The translations under genes were made by a program, and so were the position numbers. Source: Eutypella sp. D-1 (lineage: Eukaryota > Ascomycota > Sordariomycetes > Xylariales > Diatrypaceae). Taken from it: DNA of 64,000 bases. Below, in pieces: positions 11,171-25,950 of this stretch. The notes under the pieces were generated by a model, which did not search any database, had not been told where the DNA came from, and worked only from the letters and a program-made list of their open reading frames with translations. Within the stretch, counting starts at the first letter, position 1. Each line of letters starts with the position of its first letter. The stretch lies in NCBI GenBank assembly GCA_023313575.1, contig JAJTTP010000004.1, positions 992,001 through 1,056,000 of the forward strand. The letters are read 5' to 3'.

Positions 11171-14100
11171 AAAGCTTTCCCGGCTTGGTGGAAAGTTGAC
11201 GCGCCCAGCAACTTTACCTTGGAACCTTCTAAGGGGGGTAGGTACGTACATTGTGTACATCCTGTACATAGAGAGATGTCGCTGACAACCGTTCCTCAAG
11301 TAACTTACCTCCCAAAGTACCTACCTACCTACCTAAACTGCCCAGGTGCTCCGAATCCGCCTATGGATGATGATGGGTGGCTCTCTCTCAGAATCCCAAG
11401 ATCGCTACGCTACTTGGACAAATCAAACAAAAAAATTATCTGAAAAAACAAATAGATAGGATAGGCATGGGGTTCAATATTGTCACAATTCCTTTTGTTT
11501 GTAAAATTCATGTTTCTCTCCCTTCCCCCAAAGCCAAACGATCCAATAGGAAATCACCCACGACATACTATGTACAATATTGAACCCGGACATCGCATGC
11601 TCCGACAGAACGCCCACGATCTCGACTCGTATCATATCAATGCACACACGTCTGAGCTTGACACTGGTGCACGGTAACTAAGCGTTGACGTATGTAGGAA
11701 CAGTACTTGTATAATTTACTATGGATAATACCTACACAACGTACCATCGTCGCTCTGCCAAGGTCCAGGTCCTGACGTAAGATATATACCTGACTATATA
11801 CATTGTGTATATCTGGGCATATCCTAGGGGGTGAGAATTGTTCAAACTTGTTGGCCGGGGTACACGACCTTTTTTTTTTTTCAGGTGGTTGATGAGATAC
11901 CTTGCAGGCCTGTGTGCCTCTAAAGTGCTTGCTGCAGTCAACGTTAAAATTCTGAGGTAAGCTCCTTCGTCCGTTCGCGCGTTCGTCGGTATTGTACTTT
12001 TAGTACCCGTATGTATGGTGTGAGTGGCTCGAGTGTGTGGTGGCCGGGGGGTTTTCGAAACGCTTCCTAGGATGTTGACGACGGGGCTGTCCTCACCTCT
12101 CAGAGCAGCCGTAACGTTCTGGCAAGGAGGCAGGGGGGGAGGTATCCCTCCACCATCGCTCCACTTCGGTAATATCTTCCCCCCTACGCTAGCCGGGCCC
12201 TTTGGCTTTCGAATTTTTCTCGAATTTCTTTTCGCGCATGGGTCGCCCTGGTCAGTCTACGTACCCATTCATGGTTGCTGGCCGTCATGGTGCTTGTGGG
12301 TGGTTAGGGCGGGAAAGCTTTATTACCCCGTAGGGCAGAAGTTCCAAGTGGATATGTAGAGGCACTGTCGGCTTCTTCGTCAGTGCATCGCTATTGGGGC
12401 AAAAAAGTTGTAAGCGGTTGACGGGGTGTACGAAGTACAACGCTCGGTAGGCTAGGTACGTTGGTACGCATAGAAGTCTGGGTGACGGGTCCGGGATCGA
12501 GGTTGTTATCGCTCCTTGAGAGAACATATTGTTTCTTTCGTCTTCTTCTGCCTTGGTGGTGAGAACCTGTGTTTTGAAAACTGATAGGTACAGGCTCCAC
12601 TATCCTAACACGAAACTATTTTTGACATGTCCGTTCGCCGGACGGGCGATGAGGCCGACGAAACCGCCTCGTTTGTTCACAGGAAAAAAGAAGAAAATAG
12701 GGTTTCTGTTCTTCTGTTTGCTCGCTTGTCTACAATGTATCCGGGCCTGTTTGAAAGCCTTGTCTTGTAACTAAGCGAAGCAAAATACACGGATACGTAG
12801 TTAGCAATATGATCCGTGGAGATTCTCCCGTGTCCAACCAAGATGTCGAACCCGAAGGGTCGGGAAGGGCCCTGTCTACGGGTACCGGTGGCAATCGAAT
12901 GCCAGCCGCCTATCCTATTGCCAAATTGGATCGGGGTCCTCGAAATAAGAATAACTACATAACCTGGCGATAATGTTCGTTTGCATTATGAATAAACAAA
13001 TTGTGTCTGATCCGTAAATATGTACAGATCACCAGGTAGGTAATGCAGAGCTAGCTATCGTATCACCTATAATGGGCCTTGTGTCAACTACACAACACGT
13101 TAAGATTTCGCGTTATGCAACTCTTGCCTCTTTGGGTACAATTAAGTTATACCTACCTTGGTATTGAATATATTAGACCAGTAACCCTTGTAATAGTATA
13201 TGGTATATGTATGAGAAAATTCACTGAGTACATACATAGCGCAGGCCTAGAGGCTAACTACTTCAGTAGTCAGGACAGGTGAATAATAAACCAGCGGGGC
13301 GGCGGCGGAAAGGACACTAGGGGAAGACGGAAATAAGAACGGCTGGGAGGAGAAAAAAGAAGAGTACAGAAAACAGACCTTACGGTAATCAAAGTGCGAA
13401 ATTGGGCAACACGAGCCGCGGCGGCACCGTACAATCAAGCTATTGAGAAGGCGAAAAGAACAAAAAAACAAAGAAAAGACACACAACTCAACCCGTTTCG
13501 TCTACCTCCTGTTCTGGATGTATGTACGTCGCGCCAGCGCGGGCGTGGGAGGCGAGATGTTGGTGGCACAAAGATTCAAGTTAGGTAGTTCTACCCAGTG
13601 ACTATTATTACCCCTATTACCAAGCGACAGTGCCACCACCCCGGGAACCGTCCGATGTGTGGTGCCGTCATGCAGGATGTCGGTTCGGCTGCTGAAGGCC
13701 AGTCATCGAGGAGGCTGAGAACTTCATTTTCTTATTCCATGTCCATTTGTCCTTCTACTTTCCCACTGAAAAATTTTACGTATCCCGTTGCACAGGCATC
13801 TCGGCACGGCACTGGGTTAGGCGAGCGCAAAGCTGAGGGTTCGACCCTGGGCCAGCTACATCCCACTACGACGCCTCCTCGTGGCTCACTGCGAAGCCGC
13901 GGCTGATATCAGAAGATCGGATCCTCAGTGGTAACCCCCCTTTTGCGCTTGTTTTGGCGCATCTGCGCCAGCCCAATGCAAGAGGGCGCCGGGTTTCGCG
14001 GTCGTGCGTTGTACAGCTAGTCGGCAGGAAGACGGAATGAGAACCAAACGTTCCTGATATTGGCCCGAAATGGGAGGAGACACCGGTGTGAGCACAATAC

Positions 14101-17100
14101 AACGTAGCAAGTAGATATTTAGGTAGTAGATAGACCGCCTGCTTGGTCAGCTAGTAGCCACATAGGCAACAGCAACAGAATTCAAGACCAGTGCTGAGAA
14201 TAAAAGGCAGCCGCGCTTAGTAATTCAGCTCTGCCTCGTTTGTAGCTAGGGAAATCCTACGTGAGAAGATTCGATGGGACGAACGGGATGCCTCTTGGTG
14301 TGATACGGTGCAGTACAACGTCAATAGCCTCCCTCCTATTATTAGACATAGTAGGTGAGATGGTTGCTGTGTGCGTGTGCCGTGTATAGCCCCAGACTAC
14401 TGCTACTCGATGACACCATGTGCCAGCTATGACTTCTTCGCCTATAGCCTACCTGAGCATACACACCGCAAGGAGTGTCCCCGTGATAGGGGACTTTATC
14501 AAATCGGTCTTTCCGTACTGCCGGGTCGGTCTAGGAATGAGATTTGCAGGCAGCATCGGAAATCGGTCTTTGCCATGGCGAGGATGGGAGTTTGCCATTT
14601 GTCAACGGGCTGCATTAGCCCCGCGAGCCCATAAACAGCATCGGTCATATTTCCTGCGACGTAAGATGCCTATGCCTTGTATGCCACCTTGTGTGCATTT
14701 TGCCTCGTCGCATCCCGCGTTGCATGTCTTGTGCGCTTCTCGCTCCACGATTTGCCGAGGGAGGGACATCCGGGATTTTACCCGCGCATGACGTACCCAG
14801 CTGGGTGAATGCTCAGGAGAAAATCAGGGTCCACGCCGTAATGAGGAGCTGGGTGCATGCGCTGCGGTACCGATTTAGGTAAATACTTCTGTTTTAGGCT
14901 GGGCTGGCAGGGCCGGTCGAAAGTCCCCGTGCAAGCTGTGCCCGTCAGCACAACACTCCCCACCCCCGGAGATACGATTCATAGTCGGCAGTAAGCGGGG
15001 GCTAGCCGGGACGACCCGACAGAACGTTTTTTAAGCGCATGCATGTGCGCACGTAGTAAGAGTTGTCAGCAAACATTCATTTGTTCTCCTCCCTTCTTAT
15101 CATTTTCTCCTTTTAATTCCACGCGGCTGGTACATGCTGGCTGGCCACGATAGTGGTGTAAAGCCGACTGCACAGCCGATGACTCAGACGATGGGATTCA
15201 GAAGTGCGTCAGAAACAAGAAGAAAAAGATTATATCATATCACCCGTTTCCACCACCGCTGGTCGCCGCACCCCGTCAGCTGAAGAGGTTGTGTGGCTGC
15301 GCCTCGAAGGACAAAAAATAAATTTTGGGTTGCAGTTCCGCGATACGACCGATATTATCGCCTAGCAAGGATGAAGCGGAAAGCACAGAAGAACGAGCCC
15401 ACTCGGTCACAGAAAGGCGTCGCGATGTCTACGTACGCATGTAGACGGTATGTATCTCAATGTTCAGGTTCGAACGAGACCTACCTCGGGTCACGGCACG
15501 AGAAGCACAACGTCGGGTGATCGAAATGCTCGCATACCCAGAGTGTTACCGTAAAGTTGGGTACGAATAACTACGTAATTATTAGGCGCTTCTTAGCCCC
15601 ATTAGTGAGATTCAGCCACTTATCAATTACATAGATTGGTAACTATTCGTTAACCTGCCAACTCCCCGCAGAACCCCACTCCAACTGTCTTTCTTCCCCA
15701 CGATAGTGCGTAGTATAGATCTTTAATTGAATGTCTCAAAGTTGTAACTACATAAGTAGCCTATAATGGACGGAGTAGATAAAGGTGTATAGCATCACTC
15801 TTTTCCACAGCTACTATGCGGAATTCTAACAGTTCGAGCGGAACGACAAAGAGGGCTCGCTAAATTACTACTTATTTTGGCTTCATAGCCGAGGCTAGAG
15901 GATTATCAATTCAACTCACGTCAAAATCTCGTACGGCCACGGTAACCCATGTTGCTGTGTTGCTGACCCTCAAAAGCTACATGATTATCAGCTATATGGA
16001 ACAACTGTGTAATAATCCCGTGTCCTATGGGGGTTTCCGGAAATATCATCCTAAGGAGAAAGTTCCGATCTAAGCATCACATTGACTATACAATTAGCTT
16101 CAAGCCGTGTGAGGTAGTAGGCGATATAGTGGTTGGTACTGGATGGAATAGCGCTTATAGCAAGCGTCGCAAAGATAAGAAGCAAGGATATTTTTCACCT
16201 GAAGTTTTTCCGTCGACACTTTCTCCGGCGCATTCAGCTGGACGTTGGATCTCGCGCCCGATAAGGCGATGATGCGCTGCATCGGCTGTCTCTATGGTTG
16301 CATGGAACACACGCGGGCGTCCCGGCACGATCGCAGATGCCCGAAAAGCTGCAGCCTGGGGCAAGTGAGCTGCGTGCTTGGCGAGAGAGATTAACCGTAC
16401 CGTGACCAACGGGTTGCGGTCTTGCGTGTGACAAGAAAGCCAGGGGATAGAGGGGGAGGGGAAAGTAGATCCAACCGTGTCCACGGCGACAATTACCTTG
16501 CTCGTCTCCCGAAACACGGTCAATCAACCTGACGTTGTAGATTCCCGCCCAGTCATGTTTCCATTCCGCCCCCACTCTTTCTTCGCTATACCTAACTGTA
16601 TGCGGATGCGTACGCAGGGTCCCTGTTATCGTCAGTACGACTTTAGCCGCTTTTACGATAAGTAGTTCATAGTCGGAGTTGGAAAAGGTTGCGAAATTCG
16701 CATGCTTTTCAAAAGGCGATTTGCAGGAGACGGCAGGTACGATTCCGAGGAAGGTAGAAGGGCGCAGCGCGTACGTGGACATTTTTCTATGTAACTATCA
16801 TCACCATCTAGTACGATGTTAAGGAGCCACGCCTAACGAACGGCTACGCCCCGCAAATCGATAAAGACCCGTAGACCTCTGTAGGATATTGACTACACCT
16901 GATTTGACCTATTGAACGATTACCCCAACGCTCGATTGGGCTGGGACATGACACCAGGGGGTCCCGTATGCAGCTGCAGCTCGTATCTTCTACTAAAACA
17001 ACTGTTCCTGCATAACATGGCTAGATGCGTCACAATGACGGTAGAAGTCCATGTGTCCGGGTATAGCCAGATTGCCCATAAACCGTTTTCACGTGCATAA

Positions 17101-19191
17101 GGCCCCGATTGAAGCTTTTTTAAAACCTTGCTGTTGCATATCAGGCACATCGAAGCTAAAACCTTTCGGTGGTGTTTAGACTTCAGGGCTGCATTGCGGA
17201 CATGCAAGATGTTGTTCCATTGGGACTTCTAGAAAAATTGCCAGGTACCTAGAGACCTCAAGGTCTCCAGCTCTAACCAAAACAGTCCACATTATATCCT
17301 CCACCGAGACTAATATGCGCTAATGTTTCTCTGACCTCTCGGAACGCCTTGCCTTATGCCCTAGTTTAAGTTTCTACTCCAGGGCTCCGTTTCTACCGGG
17401 TGGGCCTAGTTTAGAGGGTTGGAGGAGACCGTTATTATTTATCATTAGTTGGCCCAGAGCTAGACCTGTTTGGAATACCAAATCCAAATCAATCCAAATC
17501 TCCACTGACCTGCAACAATTCTTATCCCGACAACCTTGAAGGTAACAAGGGTTAATTGTTGGTTGCTGGTTGCGAAGGAAGGGAGGGAGGGAACCAGGCC
17601 AGGAGCTGGGAAGGACAAGGAATATTGGTTGGTAAATGACTAGTAAATGTCAAACTTGGGATATCACAGGCTGGATCGAAAACTTGCAATCCTAATTCCA
17701 ATTCCATTTCCATTTCCAATCCTGCTATTCCTACTACATAGCATGTTACATGAGCCGGGGACCAAGATAAAAGTCACCCGCTCATTATCCACAGGCTTGC
17801 CATGTATACATAATCGCATCCCACCTCTATCAACCCTGCCTACCGACTTCACGGGTTGGCGGGCTAGCGGGTTGGCTTCCTCACCTGCCAAAATTAGATA
17901 TATAAGGCCGGGAACAACGTCAGCTTCAGCTCAATTGACCCCCAACTTGCCGACCAGGATGGCAACCAGCACAAGGTCCCTTGTCGGGAGATGCTACCTA
18001 CATATACATATAACACTCAGACACTACGCAAGATTATAGATGACGGGTGTATTTTCCATACGTAGTGTCAGCTGCGTTGTCCTGTGTAAGCATTTCCTCG
18101 TCGTGCACCTGCATCCCCTGTACTACGAGGACTCTGTGTGTGGTGAGGGAGAGACCCTGTCAACCTGCCAGCCTGTTATCGTTAGATTTATACGTCGGGT
18201 GTTGGACCGTATTGATACCTTGGTCGCTCGAACAGGGCCGACCCGGCCTGCAAGTTTCATGGCATTCAGGCTGGGATAGACCGGGCTGGATATAATACAT
18301 ACATGTATGTACGTAGCTACGAACCGGCCTTGCATGCTGCAGATCCATATTAATCCCACTGAGGAGGAGTTGCGCATGCATTTGAGATCTCGATAACTTT
18401 CTTAGCTCGCTGCAATTGCTTCGCGCCTAACAAAGAACTCCATAATGGCCCAAAACAATTCGTCATAAAATCGTTCGCATCGCTGGCGCATCTCGTCTGT
18501 TGCCGTTAAAGAGGAGGGCGTCAATAGTAGGATTATGTTAAGGCGAACGGCGTCCAGTGTAAGCTACCTAAGTATTTGGGTTGTACCCATGTCGCGGTAC
18601 AAGCTCTCGAGTACCTAGGTACCCAGACGCCAGACCAGAAGTACTCGGTACCTAGGTACCAAATCGTTCCAAGCTTCCGGTGACCTTCATGTACAAGCCC
18701 CTGACCATCTGCACCTTGACACATGGCTCTCCACTTTCCATTAACTACTGGTTCTTCTGTTCCTGCATTAGGCCAGGACCCGAATTGCACAACCGACAAC
18801 CTGGGCAATGACAATCTCACCATCCCGTATCATTGGGCCCTAGGCAAAAACAAGCAAGTTACATACACACATGCGTTACATACACATACATATACACGCC
18901 AATACATCCAATACAAATCGATGAAAGATCTATTTTCGTGGGGGGTTTGATATCATTACATTCCTCCTCGTAGGTAACTAGTCAGGTTGTAAGTTGCCAT
19001 CAGACCCGACGGCGACAACGAGAAGACGAACAGGGGACGAATCCTGTAGATGAAGAGCTTTAATCGAATACTAGTAATGGACTGAACAGCGAATCAGGCG
19101 CCATATCACATATCGCACATCGCACATTCGTAGCCTATCAATGAATTTATTGTTCGCCGTGCCAGCTGATTCGAGATACAGGTCCCCGTAT

Positions 19192-19482
19192 TCATGATCT
19201 CAGCTGGCAGGAGGACCCGTTTGCTCCCCGGGGTGTGTCGGGCACCATCGTGAGACGTCTTTCTATTCCTCGGTTGCGAGTCCTTGCGAGAACCAATTGC
19301 GTGCTTCCAAATCCACAATTGGTTGCGAAGTTGACTAAATGGAACCCACAACTATGTATAACCACAATGGCCAGGCAGAGGATCCCGGAAACTAAGAAAT
19401 CGACGAGGCGATCAACGAAAATTGCATTGTGAGGGCTGTCATGTGACCACTGGCGAATGAGAGCAAGCCGGCCGGCCGGCAT
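19192..19482 (-). other. uncertain open reading frame with one hydrophobic segment
   Basis: A 96-codon frame from a true ATG (19480-19482) contains a hydrophobic run, DFLVSGILCLAIVVIHSC, that could span a membrane, followed by a basic Arg-rich part. No family is recognised, there are no clear splice sites around it, and the neighbouring frame also encodes a similar-length peptide. It may be chance. Confidence 0.15.
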
Positions 19483-21676
19483 AGATTTCCTCTCCGCGAC
19501 ATTGGCTGGAACAGACTCAGCCTCTTGACCTCTTGACCATCGACATTCGACTTGCTCTACAAGCCCCGCAATCAGGACAGGCGAGCGAACGATCAGGGCT
19601 GGATACCAGCAGCGCGGATAAGCATCCGCACCCGCACCACTTTCTAACGTATAACTACCTGGATGGTCTAAAGTATATGGGATGCGAGCTATGCATACCT
19701 TTTCGTATGGACCGTGCCTTCAGGTATATATTGTACATGGTTTATGGCTTGAATATGTACATACACCGTTCGTGCGCGGCTGGTGGCGGTCGATCCAGAG
19801 AAGTGCCGAGTGACCCTCACCGTTCGTTGGGTTGGCATCACTACCACCAAGCTTCAATCGGCGGCGCCGATCTTTGACGGCGTCCGCGAGATCGAGCTTG
19901 CAGGTTTTCTGGGAGCCTTCTAGAAGTTCCATGATGGGGTCGCCCAGCGAACGACTGACCGACCGAGCAGGGCGGGCGACGACGGTTCGCGAGGAGGCTG
20001 TAGCTTTGCGGGTATGCCGTCCGATCATTCGGGTCAGGGCTGAGGACGGGTCGAGAACCTGTAAGGGCGGATCCAGGGCCTTGTATATAGTTGCCTCCTT
20101 ATCTGCTTAGCTACGCATTATATAGGGGAATACACTGCCGGTTTGAGGTTCATCGTAGCCGCCACCGCCCCTTTCCCCTGATCTGGCGGTGCGCCTCACT
20201 CTCTTCTATTTGCCCGATACCCATGGCCCGTGCCGGATAAGTGGAGAACTCGGCCTGTGTGTTTCGGCCTCTTTAGGACGTGCGTTAACGGTCTTTCCTT
20301 TCGTGCCGGGACTCTCTGGGTAACGACATAGTTTGTAGATAGGAGGATATCGTTCCTAAGTCCTGATGTGCTAGCAAGGGGTAAGGGACTGCGCTGGGAA
20401 CAGGGGGGTTGGCTCCTTTTAGGATCTTTTACTACTACATAGGACTTCACCAAAAGTTTTTCGACAGGGGTCAAGTTCGCGCCTTCCGTTCAGCCCCTTA
20501 TTAGAGTCCGTGTCCACCAGACAGCCAGGCAAGTCTCCGACCCACTCGGTCCTGCTAACCCGGGCAGCCCCACACGGCATTCAGGACCGGTCCCACCATC
20601 TCATGCAACGCGTCAAGTCACCGATAGGTGCTAGGGTGCATGGGTTCCTGTCCCCCGATCATGACAGGTGATCGCACCGTACCATTGGGCCGGGTCGTGG
20701 CCTGCTCTTGCAAAGAAAGACAAAGGGCATGTTAAGATCGTGCCATCGAGGCGGGTCCCAGGAACCCAACCATCGAATTTTCTTAGACAGACTAGCTAAC
20801 TACGTATAGGGAGAGCCTGAACTAGCGGACACGGATATATCCATGATGGATACCGAAGCAACTAGCCTGCGAATAGGCATGGCTCTTGCGCACTACGTGA
20901 TTCCCTTTTTCCAGGCGCGCTTCTGATCAAAACGCGGTTGACGTTGCCGGGACAGCGACAGGGGGCTACAGACCTTCCCACACCATCGTGTCTGTGTTTT
21001 GAATGAACACGGTGTCGCCATCGCCGCCGAGGCAAAATGCCTGGTCAGTTACGTACTTCTGTCGCCTCTCATATGTACAACTACATAATACTACTGGAGC
21101 GGTTTCGAAACGGGAGCAGAACCAGGCGCGGCCGGTCCCTGAATTCAACCGCCAGGGCGGATCCAGCTTCCGTGATTACCACGTCCGTACGGAGTACCTA
21201 GCATTCAATTTCGCTCCCCCGTATGTATCCGTTGTATAAAGTTCTTCCGACGGGAGACCGGGCGTGCGGGATGCAGCCTTCCATTCCCTTGGTATTCCTT
21301 CTCTCATCCTCCCACTCCTCCCACCCGACCCCCACAGAGAATATTCCTTTCCAGAATCCTCAGCTCTTCAGCAAATACTCCGTAGATAGAACCGACAAGG
21401 CACTCCCTAGTACCTGTTCCTTGTCAAGCCCTTGTCGTTCTGACAACGTTCATGCAGGGAGGGTCCTGCTTTAGGTGGATACCCCTTTTCCTATAATAAC
21501 CACAGATGCGCACTATGTAGTCAGCATGATTGGTACATCCGTTAATGTAGGATTTGAGGGTGAAATAGACGTATATGATTGCTACATGTGTAATCCACGT
21601 CGCGTAACTGATCAACTGATGGATGGATGAGAATTTCCTGCCCCAGTGGCATTCGGAAAGTCCCATACAAACTACA

Positions 21677-21995
21677 CTAGGTGGCCATGACGGAACCTGC
21701 TGAGTAATCTTGTTCCACCTCATATGTAGTTGAACTTTTTAATATTGACTCGGCTTGTTGCCCATAACATAATGCCACAGATGCGTTTAAGTCCCGGAAC
21801 ACTACACGCTTAAAGGTCAGCAAGCCTTCACGTTGAATAAGATGGCATCCCGAAGTTAATGCTTCCAAGGCCAAAGCCTTCATATCTTGTGTGATATTAA
21901 GTTCGTGTATCATCTCTGTGTGCCCCGACCACAAGCTTGTCAAACTTGGTGGCCCACTTGCTGTTAATGGAGGCAAGACATTCTTCGCGTGACAT
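21677..21995 (-). other. uncertain, possibly broken coding remnant
   Basis: Two overlapping minus-strand frames have a protein-like look. One starts at ATG 21995 (MSREECLASINSKWATKFDK) and stops after 33 codons. The other runs from about 21976 to 21677 and includes HELNITQDMKALALEALT and FKRVVFRDLNASVALCYG. Joining them would need a one-base shift near 21930. I do not recognise a family; this could be a decayed gene or transposon fragment, or chance. Confidence 0.2.
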
Positions 21996-24900
21996 CTGCA
22001 AGTATGTCATATCTGCTTTAAAATCTTATAACATGGTCACTCGTAACGAAAAACCTGGTAAGTCGAAAATGAAGTTACAGGCGTAGAAATGCAGCAATTA
22101 AGATAAAGAACACCTATGGATCTAATCGCATTGACGGATATATAGAATACCAGACTTCAAATACAGGGGGGATGATGGCTTAACACAGCCGTTAACTCCA
22201 CTTTATAAGTGTTGGTCCTGCTTTTCAGTAGATATTTTGTGGCTGGTGATTGGACCTAGCCATTTCTCTCCCTTATATAAATTTGGTCTGGTTAGGCATG
22301 ATTCTATCGTAAATATGGTTGCCTCGTATATATACCTACATAAGAATCTAATTACCTCGGGAGAAATGTGATTGTGCACTTCTGCTTCTTTTACATTGAC
22401 TACTGAGCACTAGTTAAACTACCACGGCCAAAGTAGCGAGTGACCTAGGTCTAACTAGTAGATAATCTAGCAAATGTGGATGCTGTACGTAAACAGAAAG
22501 GTCCTATCGAGATGGGGGCCTTCCCCTGGTCGTGACGGAACTTTTAATTCCTTCTAGAAGACACATATGCATGTACTTCGGTATATAACTATCAGTAGGC
22601 CAGGATTATAAAATACTATGGTTAATTCTGGCGGGAATGATAGATAATTTCTGAGTCACGATTCTTGGTCCACGTAGACACTTAAAATAACTTGGTTTCA
22701 TGATCTCGGTCATGCCACACCCCCTTACCCGAAGTTGAGAGGTGACCGGTCATGTACAGGACGGCGACCACCCCCCCTGTTAAAGAACGTCAAACGAGAG
22801 CCTCACGGAACCCGGGGAAGCTATCCGCCTTTGCAGGTGGCTTATTTCGCCCGCGCACTACGCCGTAGTTACCTGATTGGTGTATGTATGTAATTAAGTA
22901 CGTATGGTTCCCCCTTCGAACCAGCCCCAACAAAATACAATTATTGCTTCAAGAGAACAGAGAACACCATACAGGCAGCCTCCTCACAAAACGCCCCTCG
23001 TTTGCCTCTGCCCTTCGCCGTCCTTAATAATTAACCGAGATATCAGCTTGTTCTCATGACGTTCAGCGGACGTCCTATTGGGCCTATCCAACCCGTCGCC
23101 AGCGGTACTCGGGGTGCCGTTGCTGCTTTGCTGCAACCTGCAGGCCACGCCATCCAGATGTAAGAAGTGTCGGCACACAAACCATATGGGCCGATGATAA
23201 CGGGCGAGGCGAGATCCATCCAGATAAGGACCCAGTTTTACAAAGAGGTGAATCCTCCGTCGAAACCACCACAGAACTTACTCGCGTCACTAGGGAGCCC
23301 AGTTCCCCGTCTACACGCCCCCAACAAACTTCCATTTTGGGGGCTAGCGCTTCTCTCCCTTTGCTCCCTGGCACTCTGCCTCCTGCCCGCCCGCCCGCAG
23401 ATGAATGCTTCCTAGGAGCAGAAGTTGAACCTCCTGATCCCGGGCGCACCGCACTGCGGAGCTCCTGCCGCCGTTGCTGCCAACCACCGCAGCGCTTTGG
23501 CTATCCACGACTGCCGAGAGGAACGGTGGGAATTATCAGGCCTTTCGCCGATGGAAAGCGACGGCTATACGTGTCGGGGTTCGGGGGGCTAGGGTTTGTT
23601 ATCAATCAGTTCTAAGAGCATACCCGCCCACCTACATAACGAGGCCACGGTGATCTCCCTTCCCGGACCCGCATCCACGGCGACCCTCCACCCTTCTTCC
23701 GAGTCGCACTCCACGCAGCTGAGGCCATCGTGGCGGCCAACTCGTGGGGTGGCCAGCGGGATTGGTCCAGCGGAGGCGAGGTCGCTCTCTTCTCATCGGA
23801 GAGGAACTAACTCCATCTTGCGGCCGGCATGCTACAACATCATGGCCGGCTGCTCAAAATAGATCCCCATGGTTCAGGCGCAGCAGTTCAGAAGCAGTTG
23901 AGTGGGCATTAACTAACAACGTGGTAGACAAGGCGACTACAGCTGTACAGAGACTTCTTGATGCACTTTCTCGCAGCTTTACTCCTCGGCTCGCATCCCG
24001 CCCCACGGGCGCCTGACGGCATCCGCTTATCGTAAAACCTCCAGCCTTACGGTGCTATTTCTATAGCCTATATGACCGGTGCCAGGCGTCATGCAACCCG
24101 CCCCACGATAGTGCTTGGTGAGGTGGATGTATTGACCTCGTCCTGTCTCTGCCCTCTTGCAGTCGCCCCCGCGGGTACAATTTGAAGAGTAGCGGCAGGC
24201 GCGGACTATGGTAGGTGCCATTAGCCCCGAGCAGACATGTAAGACACGAGCGAAGCTCGGAAGGGCTGGTCACCTGCATTTGGAGCAATGGCATAGCGAT
24301 ACACCTCTTCGGGTTCGTTTGTATCACATGTCATCCAGCAGCAGTCAATTCTAGATAATTTGCCCCCTTTCTTGCCTCGACCCTTTATATTCCCCCCACC
24401 ACCCACGGTTTTCAATGGTACTTGCAAGTATTTAATTTGATAGCTATCCTGATATGATCTGATATATTACATTCTCGTGACGTACTGGAGCTGAATGTGA
24501 TCCAATTATATAAGTAATCTCTATTGATATTGCCTGTAGCCTAACCTAAAGGCGCCGTAATCTTGAATCTCCAACGAGGGAAAGAAATATATCCGACTGA
24601 TAGGGTAACCTTCAATGTGGGTTCATGAATAGCCACACAGGCAACAATGAGCGGCGGATTCTCCAATCCTCAAATATATTAGCCAAGGCGTCGTCGCCTA
24701 CGTGCCTTTGAGAAGTGAAAGTGGTTAGGCAATCGTGTGATATTTGGATATATTGGGAACCGTAAGTAGCAATGTGGCTTATTTGGGGTGGGAATAAGAG
24801 CATTTCCCCAATCTCGCTTCACCCCTGAGCCCTCCACCCTGAACTGTGACCCTTTAATTCTACGGACGCCGTCTATCCAGGGAAAAACTAGACGCATGAT

Positions 24901-25950
24901 CTCCCGCGCCCGCCCGCTCAGCTCGGGCAGGCAGGCGGGCGGGCAGGAGGGCGATCGATCGTGGTCTCTCGCTTACTGTTTGCCTTACCCTCCCTTCCTA
25001 TCTCACACCCCATGCAATCGGCAGCCACCTTCACGGCCGCGGGAGCACCCTTAGCTACAGTACGTAGCCTGCAGGTCCGGGGCTCCAGGCCTGGGCTGGC
25101 TGCTTAGGCATCTATCTGACATGCAGGCGGAACTGATGGGCGTCTCCTCAACTCCCCAGGATCTCCTACTAGAGATCCTGACCTCTCTTGCATCTCAGAA
25201 GAATGCATCCTGTGCTGTTTGCGTCTGGCATTCGGCCTCTACGTGTCATCCCGGGGAAAGGAGGGGGGGGCTCTTCTCCGTCTACACCTCTTTCTTACGT
25301 TCAAGCCTTCCCTCCTGTTCCCTTACCTACCTATTACTTACCTTGGTGCCTCCACACCTCATCCTGCATTGAGTGCATCAGGTGTGGCTGCGGTTCCTTG
25401 GTTCCCTCCCCTCGCCCGTCTCGGCTCATGTCGTCAACCAGCAACCACCAGGCCGAGATACGTAGCCCATTGCCAGTCGCTCTCACCTGCGGGAGTGAGC
25501 CGAGGGGTACATGGCGGAACGTGTGGGATGTAACTGACGTGCTCTAGCGGCATGTACGGCGGTGTTGGTCGTTGGAGCACGGGGAAAGGAGGGTGGGTAG
25601 CGATCATCATCGTCGAAGAGATGGTCATCGCATCCCACCCCTCACATGAGATACTAATAAAGTGGTTACCACATACGAGATATGCACCGGGACGATGCCA
25701 CTCCCCTGCCTCCCTTCCTGACCACGGCTGGGGGTGGGCTTGCCTCGGTGGCCGGGCCAATGGGCGGCGGCCATGTGCGGTGAGAGCTGGCAAGGTGAGG
25801 GTGAAGTTAGGTCCGCTTTGCATTGGAAGGTGCGCGCTCGAGTCCCCACGTGGCATGCTGCAAGGGGAGGGGCCGTGGATTCGGAGGGTCTCCGCGTGAC
25901 AGGTGACTTATGTGGTTAGGAGAGATGCAGTCGAACCTTGGTCCAGTTTA

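Larger units (their letters stand above)
9141..15000. other. gene-poor intergenic region, central part
   Basis: Apart from possible upstream exons of the small gene ending at 9001, I see no gene. The DNA holds imperfect GACAG/GGACA pentamer repeats (10185-10207 and 10402-10442), a short inverted repeat (11145-11170), a run of 12 T (11870-11881), and several TACCTAGGTA or CCTACCTACC motifs (10797, 11318). At 13838-13850 there is a sequence like a tRNA B box, but no cloverleaf can be drawn. Short frames have no recognisable domain. Confidence 0.5.
15001..22100. other. gene-poor intergenic region with a few unexplained frames
   Basis: No gene could be assigned. Frames that stand out slightly by length are 16234-16782 (-, 182 codons from ATG, no domain), 19192-19482 (-, 96 codons from ATG with one hydrophobic stretch DFLVSGILCLAIVVIHSC), 19720-20106 (-, open but with no ATG before 20028) and 21677-21976 (-). 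Palindromic TAACTAC-type motifs occur at 15567-15580, 15745-15758 and 20796-20805, and a GGCC repeat at about 19468-19480. Paired TACCTAGGTACC motifs lie at 18610-18662. Confidence 0.45.

Noticed and set aside
13790..13860. tRNA-like B box (GGTTCGACCCTGG)
   Set aside because: The T-stem does not pair over five bases, no anticodon arm can be drawn and the acceptor ends do not match.
16155..16782. Two overlapping minus-strand frames of 122 and 182 codons
   Set aside because: They overlap in different frames, neither resembles a family, and no intron signal links them.
23084..25899. Cluster of overlapping GC-rich frames
   Set aside because: The peptides are Pro/Ser/Arg-rich on both strands, as expected by chance in GC-rich DNA; no conserved motif was seen.
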